Source: Paramecium sonneborni
Taxonomy: Eukaryota > Ciliophora > Oligohymenophorea > Peniculida > Parameciidae
DNA length: 64,000 nt
Assembly (NCBI GenBank): GCA_905182985.1
Contig: CAJJDN010000131.1
Coordinates: forward strand, 46,456-110,455
Direction of reading: 5' to 3'
In this document: piece by piece, positions 36,547-49,331 of the stretch
Layout: each line of letters begins with the position of its first letter
How positions within the stretch are numbered: the first letter of the stretch is position 1
Notes under the pieces: generated by a model
Seen by the model: the letters and a program-made list of their open reading frames with translations, nothing else
Databases searched by the model: none
What the model was told of the DNA's origin: nothing
Made by a program: the position numbers and the translations under genes

Positions 36547-38519
36547 TTGCTTAATAAATATTTTTAATTCAAAAATGTCATCTTTAATTCAGTCTATATA
36601 TGTTATCAAAGATTAATCATATTTGAAAATTCTTTTTTTTTACATTTCTACATTTATTTTTAATATCCTAGCATCTACAAAATTTTACTTAAAGAATATT
36701 ATATCATTTATGCTTAATACTTTCATATTAATTGGCAAGAATGATTAGTTCTACATTATGATATCATATAAAAATCGTTTAAATTAGATAAATCTAATTA
36801 AAGATAATTGATGAATATACAAGATTAATTTTTAGTTATGTTTTACTTGTAATTATTACTGAGCTTATTATCTGTATTTATATATTTAAGAAATGATGGG
36901 TTTTATTCATTTCAATTTATTATATTATATCTAATACTCTATCTAACCTTATTAGATTATGTGATTAGCCATATATTACAATTATTACCTTCTTAAGTTT
37001 AAATGACTTTCTTAAATCTTAGAAAACATCAAAAATATAACTTATTCACTATTTTCTAGAATTTTATTATTTTTTAATGAAGGGCTAAATTCAAAAATCT
37101 ACTTATGCTCAATATTTTATCTTTATTAAGCTTATCTTTGAAATTTTTTTTTTATCTATTATATATTTATTTAAAATAATTATGTATTGAATTTTTACAA
37201 TCATCATATCTATTTTGTTCTAAAACTTATTTATAAAATGGTAATCAATTCCTGATTTATTTAAATAAGACTTAAATCATTTTATTTAATATATTAATTT
37301 TGCCTGAAGATATCAGATAATGATGTTAATATTATTATTAATAAATTTGTAATTTTTGAAAAAGTCTTTAGTTTTATACACTATTTTAGAAAAGTAAAAC
37401 AATACATAAAATTAAGTTTTAAAAACATAAAGTACTAAATTATGAATTCAAAATTTTATTAATTTAAAAATTAACACTTAAATATGTAGTTGGCTGAAAA
37501 ATTATTATAAATAAAATTAATTGAGAAATTAGTGAGGATAACAATTTAAAAATTTAATAAACAACATTTTAAGGATAATTGAGATTTAAGAGATTTTAAT
37601 TCAACATATTTTGAGTTGTTTATACAATGAAATATATAAATTGAATTTTTAAGATTAAATACTTTTAATCATATAAAACTCTGATCTTGATAAAATTGAA
37701 TCATTGGTTAGTCTTAGATTCAACCATCTACTAGAATCATTTAATAAGGTTTTAAAGTCTTTATGGGAATTACTTAAATCAGAGAAATTTTATAATGAAG
37801 ATTTTTTGTAAAGGAACACTATATTGATCTTAAAAGTATTTAAGTAAAAATTTTAGAAAATTATTGTGAGTTTCTAAAATTCTATACTCATATATAAATT
37901 TGACCCAATAAAAATAAAAAGAACTTAGAGCTTCAATTGATTAGATGGCTATAATAAAATTTACAATAGCTTAGATTATTCTAACACCGACAGAAAATAA
38001 AATTTATTAAATTATTTTAGAAAAATTTTTATATAATAAATCAAGGACTGTCAGATGATTTGGTGTGATTTTCTTATTTCTTAGACTATATTAGTAGATT
38101 TTGACATTAATAAATCAAGTTAATGAATTAAATTTATAGCGTCTAATTTTTATAGGAGCGTTTATCATTGATAAAGGTTCATATTTGTCAATTGTATTAA
38201 TAAATTTGTTAAAATATATATGGACATAATAAAAATGATGTTTAAAGAAAAAAAATAGGAATTGTAAAATGAATTAGATGAAAATATTGGTCAAAATTGA
38301 TAACAAAGATTAAATAATGAAAAAATTATATATAAAAGTTTATTTTGATAAGGGTTAAATAAATATTTTATACATTTAATTAATAATTTTAAGAATGATA
38401 TAAAGAAGATGGACTAATTACAGTTTGTAAATAACTTAATGGTATATGAATAATAAAGAGAATAAGTGTTTTAATATGAGTATCAAGATATTAGATTTTA
38501 ATTAATATTTTATTTTAAT
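36547..38519. other. gene-free interval, about 2.0 kb
   Basis: Largest spacer in the window. A plus-strand stretch open from about 37525 to 37930 reads like helical protein (IESLVSLRFNHLLESFNKVL, then KSLWELLKSEKFYNEDF) but has no ATG and no intron that extends it; with TGA as only stop, such length arises by chance fairly often. A decayed gene is possible. Nothing else seen. Confidence 0.4.
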
Positions 38520-41500
38520 ATGAAGATCTTAGTTTTCTTTTTTGCAAAAGTGTTTATAGGTACGAAAGATATATATGTAGTGATGAATTAATCATATAAA
38601 TTAGTATAATAGGATATAATTAATACAGGAGCCCATACTTGGATTGATGAGACTTCAGCAGCATTAAGTTTGACAGGAACATTATGTTCATCATTAAAAT
38701 AACCTTTTGTTACTATAAGTAGTCATTTGGCAAAATCAATATCAAATCAATATATTGTTACTAATAATGATCATGAAATATACATAAAAGTTATAGTAGC
38801 AGGAACATGGGAGGGAGATTCTTTTGTAATAAAGAGTGGTACAACAACATTATTAACATAATCTCTAACAACAGCAACATAGCTGAATGAAGTGTATTGT
38901 ACATTATCGAAGTAATTTTGATAAAATAATGAATAGTGTAAAAGTAATGGTTTTTCAGGTTGTAGCACTTAAAACGTCATTAATAACTAGTGGTTCAGAT
39001 AAGTTATTAAAATTAATTCTCAGTATTCCAACTTTGAATGATGCTGCAAAAACTAAAACTATATATGTGGGTCCAGTATTAATTTATGAAATTGGTACAT
39101 CTGTTGGATCTTCAAATATATATGTAGCAAATCAGTAATATAATTATTTTACATCATTGGTTTAAAATCCTAACACAGTATTGGGAAGGTTTAGTTATAG
39201 TACAATAAATTCAATAGCATCTTAAAAGTATGATTTATTAACATTTGGAATCACAAAAGCTAACTTTATAATAGGAGGATATAGAAGATGGAATTAAGGA
39301 ATAATAACATTTAGTTAAACTTTATAAGTTCATTATAAGATAAAATTCAGTTTCTATATTTATGCATTTGATACCTAAATAAAATTAACATCCACTAATC
39401 TTATAATAAAAGTTAATGGTGCTTCAGGTTTAATTGTGTTACCAGAAACTTCTATTAATAGAATATAGGCAGGTAATTTATATGGTAATAATGGAATGGA
39501 TTCTGTTTATTTTATAGAGTATGAAGTAGATCATATTAATACAAATTTATAAATTACAATAGAATTGACAGATACTATAGATATGGGAATTACAAACTTT
39601 CAATTAATTTCTAAGAATTGTCCTTAATTTTGTTAATCTTGTTATAGTGAAGGAACCTGTGATGCTTGTTCTAGTGTAGATAATAGAAATTAAGTTACTT
39701 GTTAATGTAATGAATAATACTATGAGGATTTAGTTAATTTTATTTGTAAACGTATTTATTTAATATCTAAATTAAGCTTGCGATTATAGATGTGCTAAAT
39801 GTCTATATGATCCAATCGATACTAAAGGAACTTGTTTATTATGTAAATATGGTTTCGATATAAATACTAAATGTTCAACATGTCTTTATTCCTATCAATT
39901 TGAAAATAAGATAGCTATTAAATGTGAAAGTATTTATATCAACTTAACATTAATATAGATTGTTAATCATGTTGTTTAACTTGTTCTGGTCCAACCGATA
40001 GAGATTGTATTACTTTTAAAAAACCATATATGATAATGCCTGATAATTAAGCAGTCCTAAGTTGTCCATCCAATTTTATTATTATTTAATAAACTATTGA
40101 TAGAACTTTATGTGTCATATGTGATTTAAGTTGTAAAACTTGTGTTGATACTCCTTCTAAATGTTTAACATGTTATGATGGTTATGAATTGCTATTCAAT
40201 TAATGCTTATTATCATGTCCTATCTCAACTTATAGATTAAATAAAGATTGTACTCCTTGTTCAGATCCAGTATGTTAAACTTGCACAGAATCATAATGTT
40301 TAATGTGTCTACCTAATACATTTATGTCTAGAATCTCTAAATTATGTATATCTCCTTGTGATACTGGATATTATAGTGAATTAACTACAAGAACATGTAG
40401 AAAATGTCATCAAACATGTAAAGAATGTTCTAATCCGCTTTTTACATAATGTTCAACATGTCCTGATAATACTTATATGTTAGTTTTAAATTCTTAACTT
40501 ATAACAGGAATATGTTACAAAATTTACCAGAAGGATATTATCCTTCTGGTAAATTTTGTGAACCATGTTTTTCTGGATGTCGATTTTGTTCAGCAATAAC
40601 AATCTGTTAAACTTGTATCGCAGGATTTTTTTTATATAACAACTTTTGTGTTGAAACTTGTCCATCTAATATGTATCCTAATCAATTTGTTTAAAAATGC
40701 CTAAATTGTAATTAAGCTTGTAATGAATGCACTGGAGGAGAAAATTATTAATGTTTAACTTGTAGTGGAGGATTGTAACAATATTAGGGAAAATGTTATA
40801 CTGTGTGTCCACTTGGAACAATTGGAGTAAATGGAATATGTTAATCATGCACATTTAATTGTGATGTTTGTGTAGGTACAAATGTTTATGATTGCACATA
40901 ATGTAGTGAATAAAAGTTTATTTTAAATGGATAATGTTATGATATATGTCCTCCCTCTTACCAAGCAGATCTAACAACATTCAAATGTGAATTTTGCATT
41001 GATAATTGTGAAGCCTGTATTTAAAGTACTTGTCACTTATGTTTAAGTGGATATTTCTATTAAAATGGTCTATGTTACACTTAATGTTTTGATGGTTTTT
41101 ATAAATAGAATAATTAGAGAAGATGTTAACCATGTAATTTAGTTTGTAAAACATGTTTTGGTCCAGATATTGATGAATGTTTAACTTGTCCAAATAGTTA
41201 CTATTTCTATTATAATAATTGTTTACCAGAATGTCCAGAAGGATTTTATGCAGCAACTGGTCGAATATGTACACCTTGTCATTAAACTTGTTTAACATGT
41301 CTTAGTCCTTTAATTAATCATTGTGTTACTTGTCCAATTACATCCTATCTCTATTAATAAAAATGTATACCTTCATGTCCTAGTGGAACATATACATCAT
41401 ATACTTTTTAATCTTGTATAGAAAGAATGCGTTGCGTAACTGATTGTAGTCCTGGATATACATTAAATGGAATAGAATGTGAAACTCTTTTGTTAGTCCC

Positions 41501-44500
41501 TATTACATGCGATCCATAATGTCTAACATGTGCATTACAATCATCTAATTGTCTTACATGTTAACCATCAAGGTAACAAAATAAACCATAATGTACTTGT
41601 ATAAAAGGATTCTATGATGTTGGAGCACCTCTATGTCTACCATGTTAACATTAATGTTCTACATGCAAAGTACAATCTAATAATTGTTAAACTTGTAAAG
41701 GAAATAGATATGGTTCAACTTGTAGTTGTCCAGACTATTATTATGAAGATGGTGTTTCATTAAATTGTCCAAAATGTAATTACAAATGTGAATTTTGTCA
41801 AAATAATGTTTGTACAACATGTGCAGATAGGAGAATAAATTTACCTACATGTATATGTCCAGATGGATTTTTTGATGACTTAACTCCAACTTGTTAAGGT
41901 TGTAGTATTGTATGTAAAACTTGTGTTGATGTGGCAGATAAATGTGTAATATGTTCAGGAATAAGAGAGAATGCACCATATTGTACATGTCCTTCTGGTT
42001 ACTTTGATTTTTAAGGGTAATGTTTGAAATGTTAATTTGAATGTGTAGAGTGTGATTCAAATGGATGTCTAAGCTGTTAAGGTAATATGAGTGGTCCTTT
42101 TGTTGGTAAATGTATTTGCAAAGATGGATATTCTAGAAAGAGTATAGGATCTGTATATTGTACAAATTGTGATATGGGTGTAGCATATTCTTTATTAAAA
42201 TCTGGTTTAAATAAAATAAAGATAGATTTTGGTGGACCTTTAGATTTAGTAGATGAAACTAAAACAGGTTGTGATGAATATTTTTAGACATCAACTGTAT
42301 CAACTTTAGGTTCAAATGCATCCTGCAGTATTGATGAGAATGCAATAATAGTAACATTAGGTAAGTATGCAACAATAGATATTGGACATACTTTTGCATT
42401 TGGAAGTGGATTCAAATTGAAAATATGTTCATCAAGTTTTATTGCATATAAATAGAGTAATTTAATATTAGATCCATCAACATCAAATGAAGAGAATTTA
42501 CCATACATTACATTTATGGCTTAATAACCAAAAACTACTTGCGAGGCTGTAATAATAAAATTCAACATAGGAAATACGGGAAATAGAAATTTTAATATAT
42601 ATAGTTGGGAATTAACTTAGCCAGTAGATTATGTAAATGTTGAACTTAATACAATTTTAAGTTCTATAACTCCTGCTAAGACTTTTGATAATTAAATAAC
42701 TATACCTAAATTAATATTAAAACCATATACAACATTTGGATTTAATATTTAATTAAGAAATTTCTTAGGATTAGATGGATAAAATACTATTTTTATTCAG
42801 ACATTAGGTCCTGCTTAAATTAGTATATAAGAACCTGAAGAATAGAATACATTTTATAGATATGAAACAATGTTGCTTAATTTCACATTTGTTTATTCTA
42901 ATTGTACTTTAACTTCAGAGATGACTGAAAAGATTAATATAATAATATCATTAGGTTCTAGATTATTATCAGAATAGAGTGAGAGATATATTTTATAAAT
43001 GAGTTCTTCATTTGACATTTAAATTCCAATAGATCCTTATATATTAAAAGTAGGATCAAATAATATAAGTGTTACAATAACAGTACCATCATAATCAATA
43101 TCAAAAAATATACATATGAATTAAGAAATAGCTGAAGGGACTTTGGTTGTAAAGATTAAGGGTGGTAATAGATAAGTAGGAGATGTAGCTATAGTAATTT
43201 TGAATGCTTCAGCTATTGATTAAGATATTGACCCTAAAGAAAATGATGAATTTTAATACGAGTTTTCTTGGACATGTTTCGATGTATTAAAAGGTGCTGA
43301 TTGTTTAGATTTATATGGTAATTCACTTAAATATCCTAATGGGAAATCAGTTGTTATATAGGCAAGTGAACTTACACAATATAACTCCTATGTTTTTAAG
43401 GCTGAAACTAAAAAGGGAAATAAATAAGCATCTGGTAAATCTATGATTCAGATTGTGGAAGTTGATGTCCCTTAATTATAATCTAGTGATGAAAAATAAG
43501 AAGCTAAAATCATTCAATCAATATTTAATTATTATGATGAAATTTAATTATCCTTTTAATATACATCTACCAATCCAGATAATCTATTTTATTCAGCTAC
43601 TATTATTTATGATTAAGTTTCTGTTAAATCCTTTAAATTTTATAGTTTAACTTTCAAATTTAGATTAATTGATTATTTCACTAAACTCAATGTTATTCAA
43701 AGTAATTAAATTACTCTCAGAATATCAGTTTACAATCCTATTTTTGTTATGCCCTCCTTAAGAAGTATTGTTATAACTTATAATCTACCTCCCAATAATT
43801 GCTAACTTATATTCAATAATCCTGATTCAATTATCTATGAATTCAAAACCTATGTTAATATTACTATTACTGATTGTGAGGATGATGATTTACCTTTACA
43901 ATACAAACTCTTATTCTACAATGATAAAGATACTTATGATTATGATTTAACTATTGGTAAATTCATTAACAATATCAACATCTTAGATTTTCAATCTAAC
44001 AATACTCTCTTATTCTAATTACCCTACGTAGGTCCTCAACAATCAATTAATTATACATCCTATCTATTATTTATGATTAAAGATTAAATGAATGGAATCT
44101 CTAATATCACTTCACCTATCATCATTACTAACAATTTTGATATTAATCAATCTTCAATGGGTAAACTTCTTGATGATGCACACAATCTCTAAGATACACT
44201 CTATATTCAAGATTTAATAGTCAACAGAGTTATTTAAATGGATAATTATTCATCATTCAAATATGATTTAATTAGAAAAAATGATTTGATAGCATAAGAA
44301 GATCTTCCCATTGATTAATAAAATACTATACTTAATCAAATGATCTAATTAATTAATGATAAAGAAGTCTCATCATAATTTTTAATTTAATTAAATTCTC
44401 TTAACAATTTCAACAAAACTATTTAATCAAATCTTTTATAATTCAAAACACTCCAATAAGATTCTTAGACCACTTTACAATAATAAAATTATATCAAAAA

Positions 44501-46052
44501 TTATCATAAATATTTTGATCTATTCTCCTCACTTATTTCAAATAGTGAAAACTTCAATACAACAAATGATTAACTCTTAAAATATATTGAAATCATTAAA
44601 ACTTAATTAATTGATTTAACTATCTTAAATAGTGATGGTTTCAATATACAAAATGATTAAGCTATACTCTAAGTCAAAAAAGCCAGTTATAAAGTTATCA
44701 ATGAATTAACTGGTAACATTTTAAAAAAAGAATAAGTCTTTAGATTATTAGAATCAAATCAAGAATAATCCAATTTCTAATATTTTTTTAATAAATTTAT
44801 TGCTAATCCTTATTTAAATGAAGAAACCTTCCCAAAGAATTACTCATTTGGAGCTGAAACCATTTATTTGAGAGTTGTCGATGAAAACACTCAATTAAAT
44901 GCAATTATGTTACAACCATTTTCTTATACTTTTATAGTTAATGACACATATGCCAATAATTAAACTATTTGTATTTAAAAATTATTTGATATTTGGACAT
45001 CCAAAGATATTTAAACTACACTCATTAATAAAACAGCTATATCATGTTAAATTTTATTATTTAATCCATTTACTATTGTAATAAATAGTACTTTTAGTAA
45101 TAATACAAATTCAACAGAAACTCCAACAGATTAAGAAGATGAAACAGATGAATAAAATTAAAATTAATAAAATGAATAAAATTAATAAACTAATAATAAT
45201 TAAAATCAAACTTCAAATATCAATAATACACCTAACACTTTATTAATATCTGAACTTTTCTTTATATATCTAATTTTAATAGGGTCTTTAATTCTATTAC
45301 TTACATTTTATGCTCATTATAAGGATACTCAATTTGCAAAAGTTTATATTCATAAGAAATCTGAATCAGAAATTGTTCGTGCAAATTAAAAGAGTGAGAC
45401 TCCTGAAATAAAAAAGGGATAAATCTTCACTTATAAAGAAAAACATAATCAAAATGAATAGACTATCACAACATCATAGTCCAATATACAAAGGCTTTCA
45501 ACATTCCAAAAATTTAAGTTGATAACTTTGAATTTTCATACTTTGATAAGTATTTTCTATAGAGATGAAGCATATAGAAAGATTACTTATTTCAATTATG
45601 TTATAAGGTTCTTTTTCATATAATTATCCATCTTTATATCATACATTTACTTTACATTTGACTATTAATTAGCTTTAGTATTTCTATTTAGTCCCTTTGT
45701 TTTTTCAATCTATACATTTTTAATGAATATACCAGTTGAAAATAAATTATATATTGGATTAAAAATTGTAATGACAATATTATCCCTTTTTATAATTGGA
45801 TTAAGCATTTATAGAGTAGTTGATTTTATCATTAATGGCAATGAGTATAACTTAAATAAGATTACATATTTTTTGATGGGTTCTATTGGTTATGATAATC
45901 TAGTATATAATATGATTATTATTATGATTATCTTTTTAATGACTATTAAGGAAGGAGGCATTTCTCTTAAGATACTTAAATTCATGTAAAAATGCGATTA
46001 AGAATAAATTATGCTTTATTAATCAAATGTAGATGCAATCAAACAATAATGA
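38520..46052 (+). CDS. giant cysteine-rich/REJ-like multi-pass membrane protein (copy 2)
   Basis: 2,474 aa; introns 38912-38936 (25), 39752-39776 (25), 39930-39958 (29) and tentatively 40479-40507 (29). Signal peptide MKILVFFFAKVFIGTKD; beta-rich ectodomain to residue ~355; about 830 residues of Cys repeats (e.g. CNLVCKTCFGPDIDECLTCP); a boundary block IGSVYCTNCDMGVAYSLLKS that matches IGSAYCTDCSLGVPYFGL of copy 1; then an REJ-like domain with FSWTCFDVLKGADCLD. The first TM is FIYLILIGSLILLLTFYAHY, after which several more TMs follow (ISYIYFTFDYQLALVFLFSP, IVMTILSLFIIGLSIYRVVD, VYNMIIIMIIFLMTIKEG). REJ domains are known from polycystin-type and sperm-egg receptors. A paralogue of the divergent gene; surface receptor or adhesion role is inference. 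Contains the palindrome at 40517-40559. Confidence 0.9.
40517..40559. repeat. 43-bp perfect palindrome (21-bp arms, 1-bp spacer)
   Basis: Left arm 40517-40537, spacer T at 40538, right arm 40539-40559, perfectly complementary. It lies in the Cys-rich coding region of the second giant gene, where the arms encode GYYPSGKFCEPC on the right side. See the finding on template switching. Confidence 0.95.
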
Positions 46053-46133
46053 ATAAAAAAAATATTATATTATAATAAAATATAAATATTTCAAATTTCA
46101 TTTTAATAATTCAAATTGTATATTTTATAAAAA

Positions 46134-49100
46134 ATGTCAGGTATCAACATAAACATCAATGTTAATCTAGATAAGAATAAGTAGAGTTATATTTATAAAC
46201 TAGAGAGCTGCCAAAAGCAAGGGAGAAAAATTATGTGATGGAGAACCAAAAAAGAAGAAAAAGAAATAAAATAAATCAAAATAAGTGAACTAATCTCCTC
46301 TTCCTTGGGGATTGAATTAAGAGAGACTTAAGAATTATATATTTTCTCAATTAGCTAAGAGAGACAATCTTTTGTATTAATAACAAATCAGGAAGAATAA
46401 AGTAGAAGAACCTAAATAAGATCGTCGAGAAATTTTAGGAGTCTCATTTTTGAATCATATGCCAAAAAAGAAAGTTAAATAGATAATAAATAGTAAATAT
46501 ATTAATTTAATATACTTTTAGAATAAAAACTAAATGAATATGATGAACAAATACATTATTAACCTAAATTTAATGAACAACAATTACATGAAATTAGAAT
46601 GTACAAAGAATGGAAGAGAAGACAAGTTTAATTTGAATTGCAATTTAAAAAATAACAAGAATTAGAAAGATAAACTAAAATTTAATAAAACTTGTAAAAT
46701 TTAAACGAGTATATTAAATGTAAATTATTTTTATAATATAAAATAGATCGAAATCATACAACATCAGTGCATTAAAAAAGATCTGTGTCTTTTCATAAAA
46801 AGAAAAGAACCAAATCATCTATGGCTGAAAAGAAAAAAGAATTGATTATTAAATATTAGAATTTAGCCAATAGATATGCATAAATTAATGGAGAACCAAG
46901 AGATAATTAGAGTTGTTTTGGTTTAGTATTGGATAGTGATTAAGAAGGAATTTCTTAGATGGATTCAATACACAAAAGTACTAGAAGATAAAATGTTATA
47001 TCAGAACCAACTTTAGATGAAGATGAAGAATAATAAATACAAGAATTGGGAAATCTTGAAAAAGAAATGGCTTAAATTGTTAAGGCAGTAATCATTATTC
47101 AAAAGGTTTGGAGAGGTTATAAAACAAGACAAATTTTGTAATATTATAAAAATTATATTGATGATGATGATGAAATCAAATTAGATCAATTAACTCCAAA
47201 TTTAAGTTAAAGACAATCTTAATTAGAACCTATATGTTAATCAGTTTAAATTGGAAAGGAATAGAGTGGACATAAGTCTTCTCAGAAAAAAATTGATAAA
47301 AATGGTTTTAATACTTTTACAGGTTATTTAGATTGGGATGATGAAAATGATGATCAATTCAATTCTTAAAAGGTATCATCGATCAAGAAATTATCTTAAT
47401 AGAAATCTCTTCATAAAATAATAATTGAAAAATAAAAATAATAATGGCATTAAATGTTAGAACATATATCATAATTATAAAGAAAAGGTTCTAAATAAAA
47501 TATTAAGGAAGTTTTATAGGATTTAAAGACATTCACTTTATAATTCACAAAAGAAATAGATGTAGAAATAAATTAAGAAAATTTAGAAAAAGAAGTATAA
47601 TAATAATCAGTAGAAATGAGTGAAATTCGATAAGTGATGGGATCAGAGAATTTAGTTAAATTATCATAGACATCATCTCCTGCTAATAAGGATGCTTCTT
47701 TATTTGAATAAAATCCATTTTATGATTTTGCATCAAAAAAATTTAGAGAACTCTTGAATAGAGAAAATATGAATAAATTAATAAAAATGAGAGAAACTGC
47801 AATAGAAGAAAGACATAAAAATGAAATGAAAAATATTCATGAAGCTTTATAATAAAAGTAAATCAGTCCAAAGACTTTTGAAAAATAAAAGTTTAAGATT
47901 GAGAAATGGGTTACAAAAGAAAAAGAAGATTTTAAATAATAAAAATCAAATATAGAAAATGGATGGAAAGGTTTATATGAAACATTTATGAGAACATAAA
48001 AAGATTTGTTATTTATGTCTAAATTAAAGAATTAATAATTGACATCATCATTTTCAAGTGAAAATGTAAGTAATTTAAGATTGATAAGAGAAATTAATAC
48101 AGGATCTCAATCAAAAATAGTTAAAACGAATAATTTTGATACAGTAACAATGAATTTTAGTTCATCTATTTGTGAATCATAAGATATTAGAAAAGTTCCA
48201 AAAACATCTCCATCTCCGTCTCCTCGTTAATAATAATAATATAATCAATAATAAATATATGAAAATTTGGAATGGGATGATGAAATGTTATATACAAGTG
48301 ATAATTTAGAATGTGGGAAAATACAATAATCATAAGTTATTAAAGTTTCAACACTAATTAATAAAGAACCTGAATATAGTGATACATAAATCTAATCATA
48401 TTCTATTTTAATTGCTAATTCTATTATTGGAAATGAAATTTAAGATATGTATGAAGAATTAAAGACTGTTAATAAAGATATTACTACATTAATAAAATTT
48501 CAATAATATAAAGGAATCAAAACAAATATTTAATAAGTTAAAACTTATTTAAGTAGATTAGAATAATTTTTATTATAATCAGATAAAAAGGAGGGATTAA
48601 TTTAAAGAATAAATACACCTTTAGGACTTACTCCAAAAGAAATTTTAAAATTTATTCATTATTATGATGATGAGGATGAGTATTAATCGAGTGAACATGA
48701 TGATTATTCAAATTAAGCTATATTATCAACAGAATAATATGCTTAATTGGAGAATTTGCTTATGGAAGAAGAACAGATAACTTCAGATGATGGATTTTTA
48801 TTAGAATTAGAACATATTCATAATAAAGTTTTGTATGATGCATTAAATGAGGCTTTGGATTATTATAGACCATTTGGATTAAATGGTTATCCTTTGCCTT
48901 GGGTTAAATAACCTTTAGAATTAATATAAAGGTAAATTTATTTAATCTATTATTTTTTAGAAACAAAAAAAGAGAATGTCTTTAAGATATATTTTAAGGA
49001 GCCATAAAATAAGTTACTGATTGGACATCATTTTTAGTTGGCTTAATAATTGATAAACCAGATTCTCCTTTTCCAAAAATTTTAATGTTAGATCAAGAAT

Positions 49101-49306
49101 ATTTAAATTAAATTAAAGAAGAAAGAATGATAAGAATGCTTAATTAAGAAGTATTAAATATATAATAATAATAAAAGATTTATTAAAATGAAGAAAGATG
49201 GTTAATGTATGATGAAGAACAATCTGAAATCTTAATAGAAATTTCATAGATGGTTTAAGAATACTTAATTGATGAATGTTTAAAAGAACTAATACAATTT
49301 TAATGA
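46134..49306 (+). CDS. IQ-motif, Q-rich coiled-coil protein, possibly basal-body
   Basis: 1,029 aa; introns 46181-46205 (25 nt, ends GAG), 46493-46521 (29) and 48932-48960 (29); exons sum to 1030 codons. Near residue 300 is one IQ motif (VIIIQKVWRGYKTRQIL), a calmodulin/EF-hand-protein binding site. Large parts are charged or Gln-rich helices (LNRENMNKLIKMRETAIEE). The C-terminal ~150 residues are ordered: RECLQDIFQGAIKQVTDWTS and DEEQSEILIEISQMVQEYLI then DECLKELI, which weakly recalls the DUF4378/M2 end region of CAP350 and plant TRM proteins. Such proteins sit at centrioles or cortical microtubules; this assignment is tentative. It is 81 bp downstream of the second giant gene, same strand. 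Confidence 0.8.
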
Positions 49307-49331
49307 TTATGAAATTATGAATCAAAATTTT

